Part shown: positions 53,130 through 62,622 of the stretch, in pieces
How the letters are laid out: each line of letters opens with the position of its first letter
Position numbering within the stretch: the stretch's first letter is position 1
From: Pseudomonas sp. G34
GTDB lineage: Bacteria > Pseudomonadota > Gammaproteobacteria > Pseudomonadales > Pseudomonadaceae
NCBI RefSeq assembly: GCF_031119625.1
Contig: NZ_JAVHZV010000030.1
Location: 372,001-436,000, forward strand
Direction of reading: 5' to 3'
Length of the DNA stretch: 64,000 nucleotides
Made by a program: the position numbers and the translations under genes
Notes under the pieces: model-generated
Told to the model about the DNA's origin: nothing
Database searches by the model: none
Seen by the model: the letters and a program-made list of their open reading frames with translations, nothing else

Positions 53130-54020
53130 ATGTACATCCGTCTGCTGCAATCGCTCAATCGCCTGCACCCACGCACCTGGGATTTCCTGCAGCTGACGCG
53201 CATGGACAAGCCGATCGGCATCTACCTGCTGCTGTGGCCAACCCTGTGGGCACTGTGGATCGCCGCCGAAGGCGTGCCAAGCATCAAGAACCTGCTGATC
53301 TTCGTGACCGGCGTGGTGCTGATGCGCGCCGCCGGCTGCGTGATCAACGACTATGCCGACCGTAATTTCGACGGCCATGTCAGCCGCACCAAGGCCCGCC
53401 CCCTGGCCAGCGGCAAGGTCAACGCACGGGAGGCACTGATTCTCTTCGCCGTGCTGGTGGCCCTCAGTTTCGCCCTGGTGCTGCTGACCAACGCCACCAC
53501 CGTATGGCTGTCGTTCGGCGCCCTCGGCGTGGCGGCGCTGTACCCCTTCATGAAGCGCTACACCTATTACCCCCAGGTGGTGCTCGGCACCGCGTTCTCC
53601 TGGGGCATGCCGATGGCCTTCACCGCCGAGACCGGCGAACTGCCGGCGGCGGCCTGGCTGCTGCTGCTGGCCAACGTGATCTGGACCGTGGCCTATGACA
53701 CCTACTACGCCATGGCCGACCGCGAGGACGACCTGAAGATCGGCGTGAAGTCCACGGCGATCCTGTTCGGCGATGCCGACCGGGTGATCATCCTCGGCCT
53801 GCAGGGCCTGGCCCTGCTGTGCCTGCTGCTGGCCGGCGCACGCTTCGAACTGGGCCTGTACTTCTATCTCGGCCTGCTGGTGGCCGCCGGCTGTTTCGCC
53901 TGGGAATTCCACATCACCCGCCAGCGCGAGCCGCTGGTCTGCTTCCGCGCCTTCCTGCACAACCACTGGGCAGGCCTGGCGATCTTCGTCGGCATCGTGC
54001 TGGATTACGGGTTGCGTTGA
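53130..54020 (+). CDS. ubiA: 4-hydroxybenzoate polyprenyltransferase
   Basis: Membrane prenyltransferase that adds the polyprenyl tail to 4-hydroxybenzoate. Start MYIRLLQSLNRLHPRTWDFL gives 296 aa, the usual length. Two Asp-rich motifs, VINDYADRNFDGHV and YYAMADREDDLKIG, bind diphosphate and Mg; about eight membrane helices. Second gene of ubiCA. Confidence 0.96.
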   Translation: MYIRLLQSLNRLHPRTWDFLQLTRMDKPIGIYLLLWPTLWALWIAAEGVPSIKNLLIFVTGVVLMRAAGCVINDYADRNFDGHVSRTKARPLASGKVNAREALILFAVLVALSFALVLLTNATTVWLSFGALGVAALYPFMKRYTYYPQVVLGTAFSWGMPMAFTAETGELPAAAWLLLLANVIWTVAYDTYYAMADREDDLKIGVKSTAILFGDADRVIILGLQGLALLCLLLAGARFELGLYFYLGLLVAAGCFAWEFHITRQREPLVCFRAFLHNHWAGLAIFVGIVLDYGLR

Positions 54021-54050
54021 GAAGCGCGCTGGAAGGGGCATGCCGCACAG

Positions 54051-54069
54051 CTGTCATATCGCTGCAATA
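54051..54069 (+). promoter_or_regulatory. Pho box upstream of phoB
   Basis: CTGTCATATCGCTGCAATA matches the two-repeat Pho box (CTGTCAT then CTGnAAT) 54 nt ahead of phoB, indicating that PhoB activates its own operon under phosphate limitation. Confidence 0.85.
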
Positions 54070-54122
54070 ATTCCGTTATCTAATGCGCCGCATTGATAGT
54101 TGAATGAACCGAGGCTCAACCC

Positions 54123-54812
54123 ATGGTTGGCAAGAACATCCTGATCGTCGATGACGAAGCGCCGATTCGCGAAATGATCGTGGTGGCGCTGGAAATGGCG
54201 GGCTACGAGTGCCTGGAAGCGGAAAATACCGGGCAGGCTCACGCCATCATCGTCGACCGCAAGCCTGATCTGATCCTGCTCGACTGGATGCTGCCCGGCA
54301 CCTCCGGCATCGAGCTGGCCCGGCGCCTGAAGCGCGACGAGCTGACCGGCGACATTCCGATCATCATGCTCACCGCCAAGGGCGAAGAGGACAACAAGAT
54401 CCAGGGCCTGGAAGTCGGTGCCGACGACTACATCACCAAGCCGTTCTCGCCGCGCGAGCTGGTCGCCCGCCTCAAGGCCGTGCTGCGCCGCGCCGGCCCC
54501 AGCGACAGCGAAGGGCCGATCGAAGTGGGCGGCCTGCTGCTCGACCCGATCAGCCACCGCGTGACCATCGACGGCAAGCCTGCCGAGATGGGCCCCACCG
54601 AATATCGCCTGCTGCAGTTCTTCATGACCCACCAGGAACGCGCCTACACCCGCGGCCAGTTGCTCGACCAGGTGTGGGGCGGCAACGTGTATGTCGAGGA
54701 GCGTACCGTCGATGTGCACATCCGCCGCCTGCGCAAGGCGCTGGGCGAGGCCTACGAAAATCTGGTGCAGACGGTACGCGGCACCGGGTATCGTTTCTCC
54801 ACCAAGGGCTAA
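54123..54812 (+). CDS. phoB: PhoB, phosphate response regulator
   Basis: 229-aa OmpR-type activator. Receiver: acidic pair D10/D11, phospho-acceptor D54 in LILLDWMLPG, K in MLTAKGEED. C-terminal winged helix: GPTEYRLLQFFMTHQERAYTRGQLLDQVWG and RTVDVHIRRLRKAL. Controls phosphate uptake genes with PhoR; preceded by a Pho box. Confidence 0.98.
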   Translation: MVGKNILIVDDEAPIREMIVVALEMAGYECLEAENTGQAHAIIVDRKPDLILLDWMLPGTSGIELARRLKRDELTGDIPIIMLTAKGEEDNKIQGLEVGADDYITKPFSPRELVARLKAVLRRAGPSDSEGPIEVGGLLLDPISHRVTIDGKPAEMGPTEYRLLQFFMTHQERAYTRGQLLDQVWGGNVYVEERTVDVHIRRLRKALGEAYENLVQTVRGTGYRFSTKG

Positions 54813-54864
54813 GCCATAGCCTGAGATTGACGATGACAGGGATCGGCTGGCGGATGAGCGAAAC

Positions 54865-56172
54865 GTGACGAGCAACTGGCGTGGCGCCATAACCCGCCGC
54901 TTGATGCTGCTGATCGCGGCCTGCCTGGCGGCTGGGGTGATCACCGGTGAATATGCCTGGGCCATCGCCATCGGCCTGGCCGCCCACCTGCTCTGGAACC
55001 TCAGCCAGCTGTTGCGCCTGCATGCCTGGCTCAAGGATCACCAGCCCGACGAACCACCGCCCGATGGCTACGGCCTGTGGGGCGAAGTGTTCGACAGCAT
55101 CTACCACCTGCAGCGCCGCAACCAGCGGGCGCGCGGCCGCCTGCAGGCAGTGATCGATCGCGTGCAGGAGTCCACCGCGGCGCTGCGCGACGCGGTGATC
55201 ATGCTCGACAGCCACGGCAACCTGGAGTGGTGGAACAAGGCCTCGGAAACCCTGCTGGGTTTGAAAACGCCCCAGGACAGCGGCCAGTCGATCACCAATC
55301 TGGTACGCGACCCGCGCTTCAAGGACTATTTCGAGCGCGGCAAATTCGTCGAACCCCTCGACCTGCCCTCGCCGGTCAACCCGCGCAGGCAGCTGCAGCT
55401 CAACATCACCCGCTACGGCAACCAGGAGCACCTGATGCTGGTGCGCGACGTGACCCGGCTCCACCAGCTGGAGCAGATGCGCAAGGATTTCGTCGCCAAC
55501 GTTTCCCACGAGTTGCGCACACCGCTGACGGTGATCGCCGGCTACCTGGAAACCCTGCATGACAACGTCGACGACATCAACCCACGCTGGCGCCGCGCCC
55601 TGCAGCAGATGCAGCAGCAGGGCGCACGCATGCAGGGCCTGCTCAACGACCTGCTGCTGCTGGCCAAGCTGGAAGCCACCGATTACCCCTCCGACAACCA
55701 CCCGGTGGCAGTCGACCTGCTGCTGCAGAGCATCCGCAACGATGCCCTGGCGCTGTCCGCCGAGCGCAACCACCGGATCAGCCTGGAGGCCGACGCCAAC
55801 CTCCGGCTCAAGGGCAGCGAGTCGGAATTGCGCAGCGCGTTTTCCAACCTGGTGTTCAACGCCGTGAAATACACCCAGGCCGATGGCGAGATCCGCATTC
55901 GCTGGTGGCAGGACGGACAGGGCGCGCACCTGTCGGTGCAGGACAGCGGCCCCGGTATCGAGGCCAAGCACCTGCCACGCCTGACCGAGCGCTTCTACCG
56001 GGTCGATTCCAGCCGTGCCAGCCATACCGGCGGCACCGGCCTGGGCCTGGCCATCGTCAAGCACGTGCTTTTGCGCCACCGCGGTGGGCTGGAAATCACC
56101 AGCGTGGTCGGCAAGGGCAGTCTGTTCACCTGCCACTTCCAGCCGGCGCAGATCGCCGCGCCAACCCGCTGA
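54865..56172 (+). CDS. phoR: PhoR, phosphate sensor kinase
   Basis: 435-aa membrane histidine kinase. Two membrane helices near residues 10-45, a PAS domain (AVIMLDSHGNLEWWNKAS), phospho-acceptor H215 in FVANVSHELRTPLTVI, and an ATPase domain with NLVFNAVKYTQADGEI, GPGI and TGGTGLGLAIVKH. GTG at 54865 is the start; nearby ATG frames stop after a few codons. Gap to phoB is 52 nt. Confidence 0.96.
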   Translation: MTSNWRGAITRRLMLLIAACLAAGVITGEYAWAIAIGLAAHLLWNLSQLLRLHAWLKDHQPDEPPPDGYGLWGEVFDSIYHLQRRNQRARGRLQAVIDRVQESTAALRDAVIMLDSHGNLEWWNKASETLLGLKTPQDSGQSITNLVRDPRFKDYFERGKFVEPLDLPSPVNPRRQLQLNITRYGNQEHLMLVRDVTRLHQLEQMRKDFVANVSHELRTPLTVIAGYLETLHDNVDDINPRWRRALQQMQQQGARMQGLLNDLLLLAKLEATDYPSDNHPVAVDLLLQSIRNDALALSAERNHRISLEADANLRLKGSESELRSAFSNLVFNAVKYTQADGEIRIRWWQDGQGAHLSVQDSGPGIEAKHLPRLTERFYRVDSSRASHTGGTGLGLAIVKHVLLRHRGGLEITSVVGKGSLFTCHFQPAQIAAPTR

Positions 56173-56241
56173 TTAGGGTCCTATTGCAAAGCGCCCGCCC
56201 AGGCCCCACCCTTTAGCAACATCCGGTCACACGAACCCCTT

Positions 56242-57582
56242 ATGGATCCCTCTACGAGCGTCTCCTTCTCCAGTTATTTCGCCGACATGGGCCTGGTGCT
56301 GTTCGCCCTGTTCCTGGTGCTGCTCAACGGCTTCTTCGTGGCTGCCGAGTTCGCCATGGTCAAGCTGCGCTCCACCAAGGTCGAAGCCCTGGCCAAGAAG
56401 AACGGCTGGCGTGGGCATATCCTGCGCACCGTGCACAGCCAGCTCGATGCCTACCTGTCCGCCTGCCAGCTGGGCATCACCCTCGCCTCCCTGGGCCTGG
56501 GCTGGGTGGGTGAACCGGCCTTCGCGCACCTGCTCGAGCCGCTGCTGACCTCGATCGGCATCGAGTCGCAGAAGCTGATCCACGGCATCGCCTTCTTCAC
56601 CGCGTTCTTCATCATTTCCTACCTGCACATCGTGATCGGCGAGCTGGCCCCGAAATCCTGGGCGATCCGCAAGCCGGAGCTGCTGTCGCTGTGGACGGCG
56701 GCGCCGCTGTACCTGTTCTACTGGGCCATGTATCCGGCGATCTTCCTGCTCAACGCCAGCGCCAACGCCATCCTGCGCATTGCCGGCCAGGATCAGCCCG
56801 GCGGCCACCACGAGCACCACTACAGCCGTGACGAGCTCAAGCTGATCCTGCATTCCAGCCGCGCCAGCGACCCGACCGACCAGGACATGCGCGTGCTCGC
56901 CTCTGCCGTGGAGCTGGGCGAACTGGAAGTGGTCGACTGGGCCAACTCGCGCGAAGACCTTATCTACCTGGAGCTCAATGCCACGCTGGACGAGGTGTTC
57001 AGCCTGTTCCGCCGGCACAAGTACAGCCGCTACCCGATCTACGACGAGGCGGCTGGCGAGTTCGTCGGCGTGCTGCACATCAAGGACCTGCTGCTGCACC
57101 TGTCACTGCTGGAAATGCTGCCCTCGACCCTGCGCCTGGCCGAGCTGATGCACCCGATCGAGAAGGTCAGCCGCAACCTGCCGCTGTCCGACCTGCTGGA
57201 GCAGTTCCGCAAGGGCGGCGCGCATTTCGCCCTGGTCGAAGAGGCCGACGGCAAGGTCATCGGCTACCTGACCATGGAAGACGTGCTCGAAGCCCTGGTC
57301 GGCGATATTCAGGACGAACATCGCAAGACCGAGCGCGGCATCCTCGCCTATCAGCCCGGCAAACTGCTGGTGCGTGGTGACACGCCGCTGTTCAAGCTCG
57401 AGCGCCTGCTGGGCATCGACCTCGACCATATCGAGGCCGAGACCCTTGCCGGCCTGATCTATGAAACCCTCAAGCGGGTGCCCGAGGAAGAGGAATCCCT
57501 GGAAGTCGCCGGCCTGCGCTTGATCGTCAAGAAGATGAAAGGCCCGAAGATCCTCCTGGCCAAGGTCATCAAGCTGGATTGA
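56242..57582 (+). CDS. CNNM/CorC-type membrane protein with CBS domains
   Basis: 446 aa. N-terminal DUF21/CNNM membrane domain (LVLFALFLVLLNGFFVAAEFAMVKLRSTKVEAL, SACQLGITLASLGLGWVGEPA, HIVIGELAPK), then two CBS motifs (IYDEAAGEFVGVLHIKDLLL, VEEADGKVIGYLTMEDVLEALVG) and a C-terminal CorC/HlyC domain (LEVAGLRLIVKKMKG). Family often called hemolysin-like; some members move Mg/Co ions. Downstream of phoR by 69 nt. Confidence 0.9.
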   Translation: MDPSTSVSFSSYFADMGLVLFALFLVLLNGFFVAAEFAMVKLRSTKVEALAKKNGWRGHILRTVHSQLDAYLSACQLGITLASLGLGWVGEPAFAHLLEPLLTSIGIESQKLIHGIAFFTAFFIISYLHIVIGELAPKSWAIRKPELLSLWTAAPLYLFYWAMYPAIFLLNASANAILRIAGQDQPGGHHEHHYSRDELKLILHSSRASDPTDQDMRVLASAVELGELEVVDWANSREDLIYLELNATLDEVFSLFRRHKYSRYPIYDEAAGEFVGVLHIKDLLLHLSLLEMLPSTLRLAELMHPIEKVSRNLPLSDLLEQFRKGGAHFALVEEADGKVIGYLTMEDVLEALVGDIQDEHRKTERGILAYQPGKLLVRGDTPLFKLERLLGIDLDHIEAETLAGLIYETLKRVPEEEESLEVAGLRLIVKKMKGPKILLAKVIKLD

Positions 57583-57588
57583 GGCACC

Positions 57589-57622
57589 TGCACTGCCGGG
57601 TGTGTGCACAGCCGGCAGTGCA
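57589..57622 (+). terminator. Terminator after CNNM/CorC gene
   Basis: TGCACTGCCGG (57589-57599) pairs with CCGGCAGTGCA (57612-57622) around a 12-nt loop, followed by CCTTTC. Confidence 0.7.
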
Positions 57623-57660
57623 CCTTTCAATTGCCGCCCGGCAAACCTGACCAAGCGGTC

Positions 57661-57676
57661 ATTTATCGCGATAAAT
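57661..57676. promoter_or_regulatory. Perfect 16-bp palindrome upstream of beta-barrel gene
   Basis: ATTTATCGCGATAAAT is a perfect inverted repeat with no spacer, 142 nt before the outer-membrane protein start. It is a candidate binding site for a dimeric regulator that I cannot name. The remainder of this 236-bp gap otherwise holds only the terminator above. Confidence 0.5.
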
Positions 57677-57818
57677 CGGCATCGCTTCCACCTTCCACAA
57701 CAACCACTTACGACCGTTCGTCGGCTTCCTCGAATACCTCGCTGGGCTGCGCAGTCCACCGCGTGCACCAATTGATCGGTGCATGCCATCACCTGAACAG
57801 ACTGCCAAGGAATTCGCC

Positions 57819-58577
57819 ATGCAACTTAACGCCATCACCACGAAAACCGCCCTCGCCCTGTGCCTCGCCGGCGCCTCCCATGCCTATGCCGACTCGATCA
57901 CCGATCCGATTTCGACCATCGGGGTGATCGGCTCGCACAACCAGTACAAGTTGAGCACCTTTGGTGAGAGTGACAAGGAGCGTCTGAACCAGGGCGGTCT
58001 GTTCTACAACTTCGGCAACAAGCTGACCGGCCACGAAGGCTTCATCTACCAGGCCGGTATCGAAGGCCAGTACCGCGAGAAGGACGACGACGAATACAAG
58101 GCGGCCCGTGCCGACCTCGACCTCGGCCTGCGCGCGGCACTGAGCACCAACAACTACATCGACTTCATCGTCGGCGGCGGCTACGACTGGGGCCGTATCG
58201 AGCAGGACGACGTTGGCCCGTTCGATACCAACGTCAAGCTGACCAGCAAGGCGCCGTTCGCCAAGGCCGGTATCGGCTACAACTACCTGACCCCGGACTA
58301 CACCGTGCGCCTGGAAGCCGGTGCACGCTACTCGCTCGACGCCGAAGCCGAGCTGAAAGTCAGCGGCGAAGGCAGCGACACCGTTGACCTGAAGGACAAG
58401 GCCAACCCGTACGCCGAACTGACCGTGCTGTGGAACAAGGGCATCAACAACCTGCCGATCAGCACCAGCCTGTACTACACCCGTACCAACTACAAGGTCG
58501 ACAGTGACAGCGTGCTGGCGGAAAACAGCAAGCTCAAGCAGGAGCAGGTTGGCCTCAAGGTCGGCCTGGCGTTCTGA
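57819..58577 (+). CDS. Outer-membrane beta-barrel protein
   Basis: 252 aa. Start MQLNAITTKTALALCLAGASHAYADS with AAGGA 9 nt upstream; signal peptidase site after AYA near residue 24. The mature protein alternates short polar/hydrophobic strands (FIYQAGIEGQYREKDD, FIVGGGYDWGRI, VRLEAGARYSLDAE, STSLYYTRTNYKV) and ends in GLAF, a C-terminal aromatic typical of outer-membrane barrels. No specific substrate recognised. Confidence 0.8.
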   Translation: MQLNAITTKTALALCLAGASHAYADSITDPISTIGVIGSHNQYKLSTFGESDKERLNQGGLFYNFGNKLTGHEGFIYQAGIEGQYREKDDDEYKAARADLDLGLRAALSTNNYIDFIVGGGYDWGRIEQDDVGPFDTNVKLTSKAPFAKAGIGYNYLTPDYTVRLEAGARYSLDAEAELKVSGEGSDTVDLKDKANPYAELTVLWNKGINNLPISTSLYYTRTNYKVDSDSVLAENSKLKQEQVGLKVGLAF

Positions 58578-58594
58578 TCACGCCGCAGTAATCG

Positions 58595-58618
58595 AATCGC
58601 CCGGCTTGCCGGGCGATT
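58595..58618 (+). terminator. Terminator after beta-barrel gene
   Basis: AATCGCCCGG-CTTG-CCGGGCGATT, a 10-bp stem with a 4-nt loop ending in TTTG, 18 nt after the stop. Confidence 0.85.
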
Positions 58619-58740
58619 TGCATTCAGGTCGCCACCGCCGCACTGCGGCCGCCGCTGGCCGGCGTCAGGTATACTGCGCCCGCCGTTGCAGCACTCGACG
58701 CATTCCCACCCCGCCCTTTCCCACAGCCTCTCCTGATCCC

Positions 58741-59484
58741 ATGTCGCTCAGCATCGCCTCCATCAATATCGAACGTTCCAGACACCTGCCACGCGTCGCC
58801 GCCTTTATCGAGCGCGAATGCCCGGAGCTGCTCTGCCTGCAGGAGCTCTGCGAGCGCGACATCCCCTTCTTCGAAGCCTTGATGGGCGGCACCATGGCCT
58901 TCGCGCCCATGGCCCAGCATCCCGAGGAAGGCCACGCCAATGTGGTGGGCATCGGCATGCTGGCCCGCGGTGCAGCCTTGGCGAAGGTAAAGGCCGAGTA
59001 CTACTCAGGCAGCCGCGAGCGCATTCAGGAGATGGCCTTCGTCACGCTCGAGGGCAAGCGCATGGCCGATCCACTGAGCATTGCCGAGGTGCTGCTCAGT
59101 GCCTCGCTCGGCGATTTTCGCATCGCCGTCACCCACCTCAACGTCACCCCGTTCGGCAGCTCCACACCGTATCAGCGCGAGAGCGCCGGCAAGCTGATCG
59201 CCCTGGCCCAGGCGCAAGCCAGTGAAGCCGGTGGCCTGCTGTTGACCGGCGACTTCAACGCGCCGCGCGGAGGCGCCACCTTCGACCTGATCGCCGAGCA
59301 CTTCATCGACGGTGTACCAGCCCATTACACCAGCAGCATCGACGGCTCGCTGCACCGTGCCGGGGAGATTCCATTCATGGTCGATGGGCTGTTCCATACG
59401 CCGGGTTATCGGCTGGAGAACGCCAGGCTGAGCACTGGCGTATCTGACCACTGCGCACTCAGCTGTCGCTTGAGCAGAGCCTGA
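58741..59484 (+). CDS. Endonuclease/exonuclease/phosphatase-family protein (1)
   Basis: 247 aa, start MSLSIASINIERSRHLPRVAAFIERE. EEP-fold residues: N in ASINIE, E in LLCLQELCERD, Asp/Asn in LLTGDFNAPRGG, and C-terminal STGVSDHCALSC with catalytic His. No signal peptide, so probably cytosolic phosphodiesterase; substrate unknown. A TATACT -10-like element precedes it near 58672. Confidence 0.82.
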   Translation: MSLSIASINIERSRHLPRVAAFIERECPELLCLQELCERDIPFFEALMGGTMAFAPMAQHPEEGHANVVGIGMLARGAALAKVKAEYYSGSRERIQEMAFVTLEGKRMADPLSIAEVLLSASLGDFRIAVTHLNVTPFGSSTPYQRESAGKLIALAQAQASEAGGLLLTGDFNAPRGGATFDLIAEHFIDGVPAHYTSSIDGSLHRAGEIPFMVDGLFHTPGYRLENARLSTGVSDHCALSCRLSRA

Positions 59485-59519
59485 TCGCTGGCTCAGCTAG
59501 AAAGCTGAAGCTGGCTGCC

Positions 59520-60416
59520 TCAGTCGCCGCCCACAGCGAAATTGGGCAGGCTGTCGACCGGCTGAGCGAACTCGAAGGGGATCGACTCCAGTGCCATGCC
59601 GACGTTGCGCTGCACCACGAAGTGCAGATGCGGGCCGGTGCTGTTGCCGGTATTGCCGGAGCGGCCGATCGGCACACCGACCGCAACGCGCTGCCCCTCC
59701 CGCACGCTCACCGAGCCCTGCATCAGGTGCAGGTAGACGCCCATGGTGCCGTCGTCATGCAGGATGCGCACGAAGTTGCCCGAGGGGTTGTTGCCGCGCC
59801 CGCTCTGGGCGTTCTCGGTCTTGATCACCACCCCGGCGCGCGCCGCGACGATCGGCGTGCCCTCGGGCATGGCGATATCCAGGGCGTAACGGCCCTTGGG
59901 CGTGAAGTGGCTGTACTGGCCGTTGGCGCCCTGGGTCAGGCGAAACGGCCCACCGCGCCAGGGCAGCGGGTAGGGCTGCGTGATCGGCAATAGCCGCGGG
60001 TCACCCAGGGCGTAGTTGAGCTTCGGCGTGTAGCGCAGGGGCTTAGACGGATCCAGTGGCGCCAGGGTAGCCAGGCGGATTTCGCTGCGCGGTGGCAACA
60101 CCCAGTTGATCGGCTTGCCGGGCGCGCCGCTGACGTTGCTCAGTTGCTCCAGCTTGAGCTCCACCTGCACCGGCGCGTACAGGTCGTTGCGCACCAGCAG
60201 GGTCTCGCCAGCCGCATGCTTGCGGGTTTCCAGCTTCACCTGGTTGTCGAGCTTCTCGACCATGCGGTCGCTGAACACGAACACCTTCGCACCGGGCGCG
60301 GCCTGGTCACTGTAGGTGACCACGCCATTGGCATCGGTGTACTTGTAGACGGTCAGCGCACTCACCTGACAGGCGAACGCGGCGAGTCCCAGGAGAAGTG
60401 AGAGGCGCCCTAGCAT
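59520..60416 (-). CDS. M23-family peptidase with N-terminal DUF4124
   Basis: 298-aa secreted protein. Signal peptide MLGRLSLLLGLAAFACQVSA, then a DUF4124 segment (LTVYKYTDANGVVTYSDQA), a central domain, and a C-terminal LytM/M23 domain with the zinc Asp in KGRYALDIAMPEGTPIVAARAG and the HLH motif in TGPHLHFVVQ. Likely cleaves or regulates peptidoglycan cross-links; the first zinc His is probably the His of YSHFTPK. Confidence 0.88.
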   Translation of the reverse strand: MLGRLSLLLGLAAFACQVSALTVYKYTDANGVVTYSDQAAPGAKVFVFSDRMVEKLDNQVKLETRKHAAGETLLVRNDLYAPVQVELKLEQLSNVSGAPGKPINWVLPPRSEIRLATLAPLDPSKPLRYTPKLNYALGDPRLLPITQPYPLPWRGGPFRLTQGANGQYSHFTPKGRYALDIAMPEGTPIVAARAGVVIKTENAQSGRGNNPSGNFVRILHDDGTMGVYLHLMQGSVSVREGQRVAVGVPIGRSGNTGNSTGPHLHFVVQRNVGMALESIPFEFAQPVDSLPNFAVGGD

Positions 60417-60577
60417 AAGATTCGATCTGGTTATTAAGTGTTCGGCAGGGCAAGACTAGCAGCGTCTCGATGACCGGGCGACTGCCAGCGTCGCGCTTTG
60501 CGACAACCGGCACAGGCCTGACGTGCCTGGCGCACAGAACGCACGCCGTGCAGCAGCACATGGCCCAACAACTGCGC

Positions 60578-62620
60578 TCAACCCACTTCGATACGGTTAC
60601 GCCCGCCACGTTTGGCGCGGTAAAGCGCCTGGTCGGCGCGCTCGAATACCTGCTCGCTGCGCTCGGCGCTGCCGAACGCGCTGATGCCGCCAGACAGGCT
60701 GATGGTCACCCGCTCGCCCTTGAAATGGAACGGACAGTTCTCGATCGCCGAACGCAGCGTGTCGAGCAGCTTCAACCCGCCTTCCATCGGTGTGGACGGG
60801 ATCAACAGCACGAATTCCTCACCACCGAAACGGGCAATGAAGTCGGTCTTACGCAGGCGCTTGAACAGCTCGCCGGCAATGATCTTCAACACCTTGTCGC
60901 CGGCCAGGTGGCCGTAGTCGTCGTTTATACGCTTGAAGTGATCGATATCCAGCACCGCCAGCAGCAGCTCACCGCCATAGCGCTGCAGACGCGCCAGTTC
61001 CATATCCAGGCGCTCGGTCCAGGCCGCGCGGTTGGGCAGACCGGTGAGCGGGTCGATCAACGCCTTCTGGCGCTGCTCTTCGAGGTGATCGCGAAACCCC
61101 TTGGCTTCCAGCTCCATGCTGGCCACCCGGTCGACCAGAACCTGCAGGCGTTCACCCACCTGCTGCTCGCGGCTGTCACGCTGCTGCTGGTACTGCGCCA
61201 TGGTGCCGAGCAGGCCGCTGAGGCGGCTTTCCACCAGTTCCTTGAGGCTGTCGAGGTCGGTGGCTTCCTGCACGCTGTTGTGCAGGCCGTCGACCTGCTG
61301 GCGCAACTCGCTGTCCAGGCTGCGCGCTGCCTCGGTGGCATCGCTGTGGTCGGCCTGCACATCCTCCAGGCTGCCCTGAAACATGGCGAGCCGCTCGTTG
61401 AGCTGCTTGAGGTAGCCCTCGAACTCGCGCTGCCCCACATCGGCGATCGCCAGCATCAGCACACCCATGTCGTCGAGCACCGGCACCAGCTCGTACATGT
61501 TCAGGCCGGCCGTGATGCGCTGGCGCAGGGTATCGGCCTGGCCCTGATGACGCTCGGGAAGTGGCAACTCCTTGAGCAGCTTCAGCAAGCTGCTTTCGAC
61601 ATGGCCGGCAATGGCGCTGTAGCCCGGTTCGGGCGCTGCCGGCAGGGCGTACTCGGGGTCGGCCTGGGTAACGGTCTCAGCGGCGACCACGGGCGCCAGC
61701 TCCTGAACCGGTTCGGCCAATTCAGCTCGCTGCGCGGCAGGTTCGGCAGGCGCTTTGGAGACGGGCGACGGCATCAACAAGGCCGACGACAGTGGCAGGC
61801 TGTCCAGCAACACGGCGCTCGCCACAGCCGGGCCAGTGACTGCCGCAGCCACCGGCGCGGCCGCAGGGGATGGCTGGGGCTGGGGCGCCGGCGCCGGCGC
61901 CGGCGAGGAAATTTCGCCGATGACGGCAGGCGCGGCCTGCGTGGCTGCGACTTGCGGTGCCGGTTCTGGTTCTGGCTCCGGCTCGCTACCCAGCGACTGC
62001 GCCACTGGCTGCTCGACAGCAGTGCCGGGGGCGACTTCGGCCTGCTCGGCGGAGGTAACCGGTGCCGCTTCCTCTGCGCTGGCCACGGGGCTGGCGCTGT
62101 CGCGGCTGCCAAACAGGCGCTCGATGAATCCAGGCCGCTCTACCTGCTCGCCGCCGAGCGCCTGCAGCGCCTGCTGCTGCAACTGGCTCAGCTCGGCCAG
62201 CAGGGCCGGCATTTCGCGGGCCTGCCGGGCCCGCTCCTCGACCTGCTTGGCATAGCGCTTGAGCGGCTTGCGCACATCACCCGGCAGGTCCATCTTCAGC
62301 AACTGCGCCACCAGGCTCGCCAGGCCGCTGGCAACCTGCTCGACGCGCTGCTGGCGGCGTTGCTCGGAATCCAGGACGGTCTTTTCCAGGCGCGGAATCA
62401 GGGCACTGAGGCCGGCGTCCATGTCGTCACGGCGCAGGATCTCGCGCAGATCGTGCATGCACTGGTCAACCGCCTTGTCGGCGCCCTCGGCCGCCAGGCT
62501 GCTGCGCACCAGGCCCCGGCGCAGCAAATCGATACGCATGTCCCAGCGGCGCTCGAGCTTTTCCTGCTGCTCGATGTTGGCAAGGTACTTCTCGCGCCAG
62601 CGTTTGGCGTCGTCGGCCAT
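60578..62620 (-). CDS. GGDEF diguanylate cyclase
   Basis: 680-aa soluble protein. Coiled N-terminus (residues 1-160), a Pro/Ala/Glu/Val-rich linker (about 170-300), a second helical part, then a GGDEF domain. Signature GGEEF at 599-603, with an intact RxxD inhibition site at R590-D593, so it should be active and feedback-inhibited. Corresponds to the DgcH position (PA5487) by neighbours. Makes c-di-GMP, favouring biofilm formation. Confidence 0.92.
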   Translation of the reverse strand: MADDAKRWREKYLANIEQQEKLERRWDMRIDLLRRGLVRSSLAAEGADKAVDQCMHDLREILRRDDMDAGLSALIPRLEKTVLDSEQRRQQRVEQVASGLASLVAQLLKMDLPGDVRKPLKRYAKQVEERARQAREMPALLAELSQLQQQALQALGGEQVERPGFIERLFGSRDSASPVASAEEAAPVTSAEQAEVAPGTAVEQPVAQSLGSEPEPEPEPAPQVAATQAAPAVIGEISSPAPAPAPQPQPSPAAAPVAAAVTGPAVASAVLLDSLPLSSALLMPSPVSKAPAEPAAQRAELAEPVQELAPVVAAETVTQADPEYALPAAPEPGYSAIAGHVESSLLKLLKELPLPERHQGQADTLRQRITAGLNMYELVPVLDDMGVLMLAIADVGQREFEGYLKQLNERLAMFQGSLEDVQADHSDATEAARSLDSELRQQVDGLHNSVQEATDLDSLKELVESRLSGLLGTMAQYQQQRDSREQQVGERLQVLVDRVASMELEAKGFRDHLEEQRQKALIDPLTGLPNRAAWTERLDMELARLQRYGGELLLAVLDIDHFKRINDDYGHLAGDKVLKIIAGELFKRLRKTDFIARFGGEEFVLLIPSTPMEGGLKLLDTLRSAIENCPFHFKGERVTISLSGGISAFGSAERSEQVFERADQALYRAKRGGRNRIEVG

Positions 62621-62622
62621 GC

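Noticed and set aside
54833..54868. Short leader peptide before phoR
   Set aside because: An 11-codon ATG frame ends over the phoR GTG start; no ribosome site or composition supports it as a gene.
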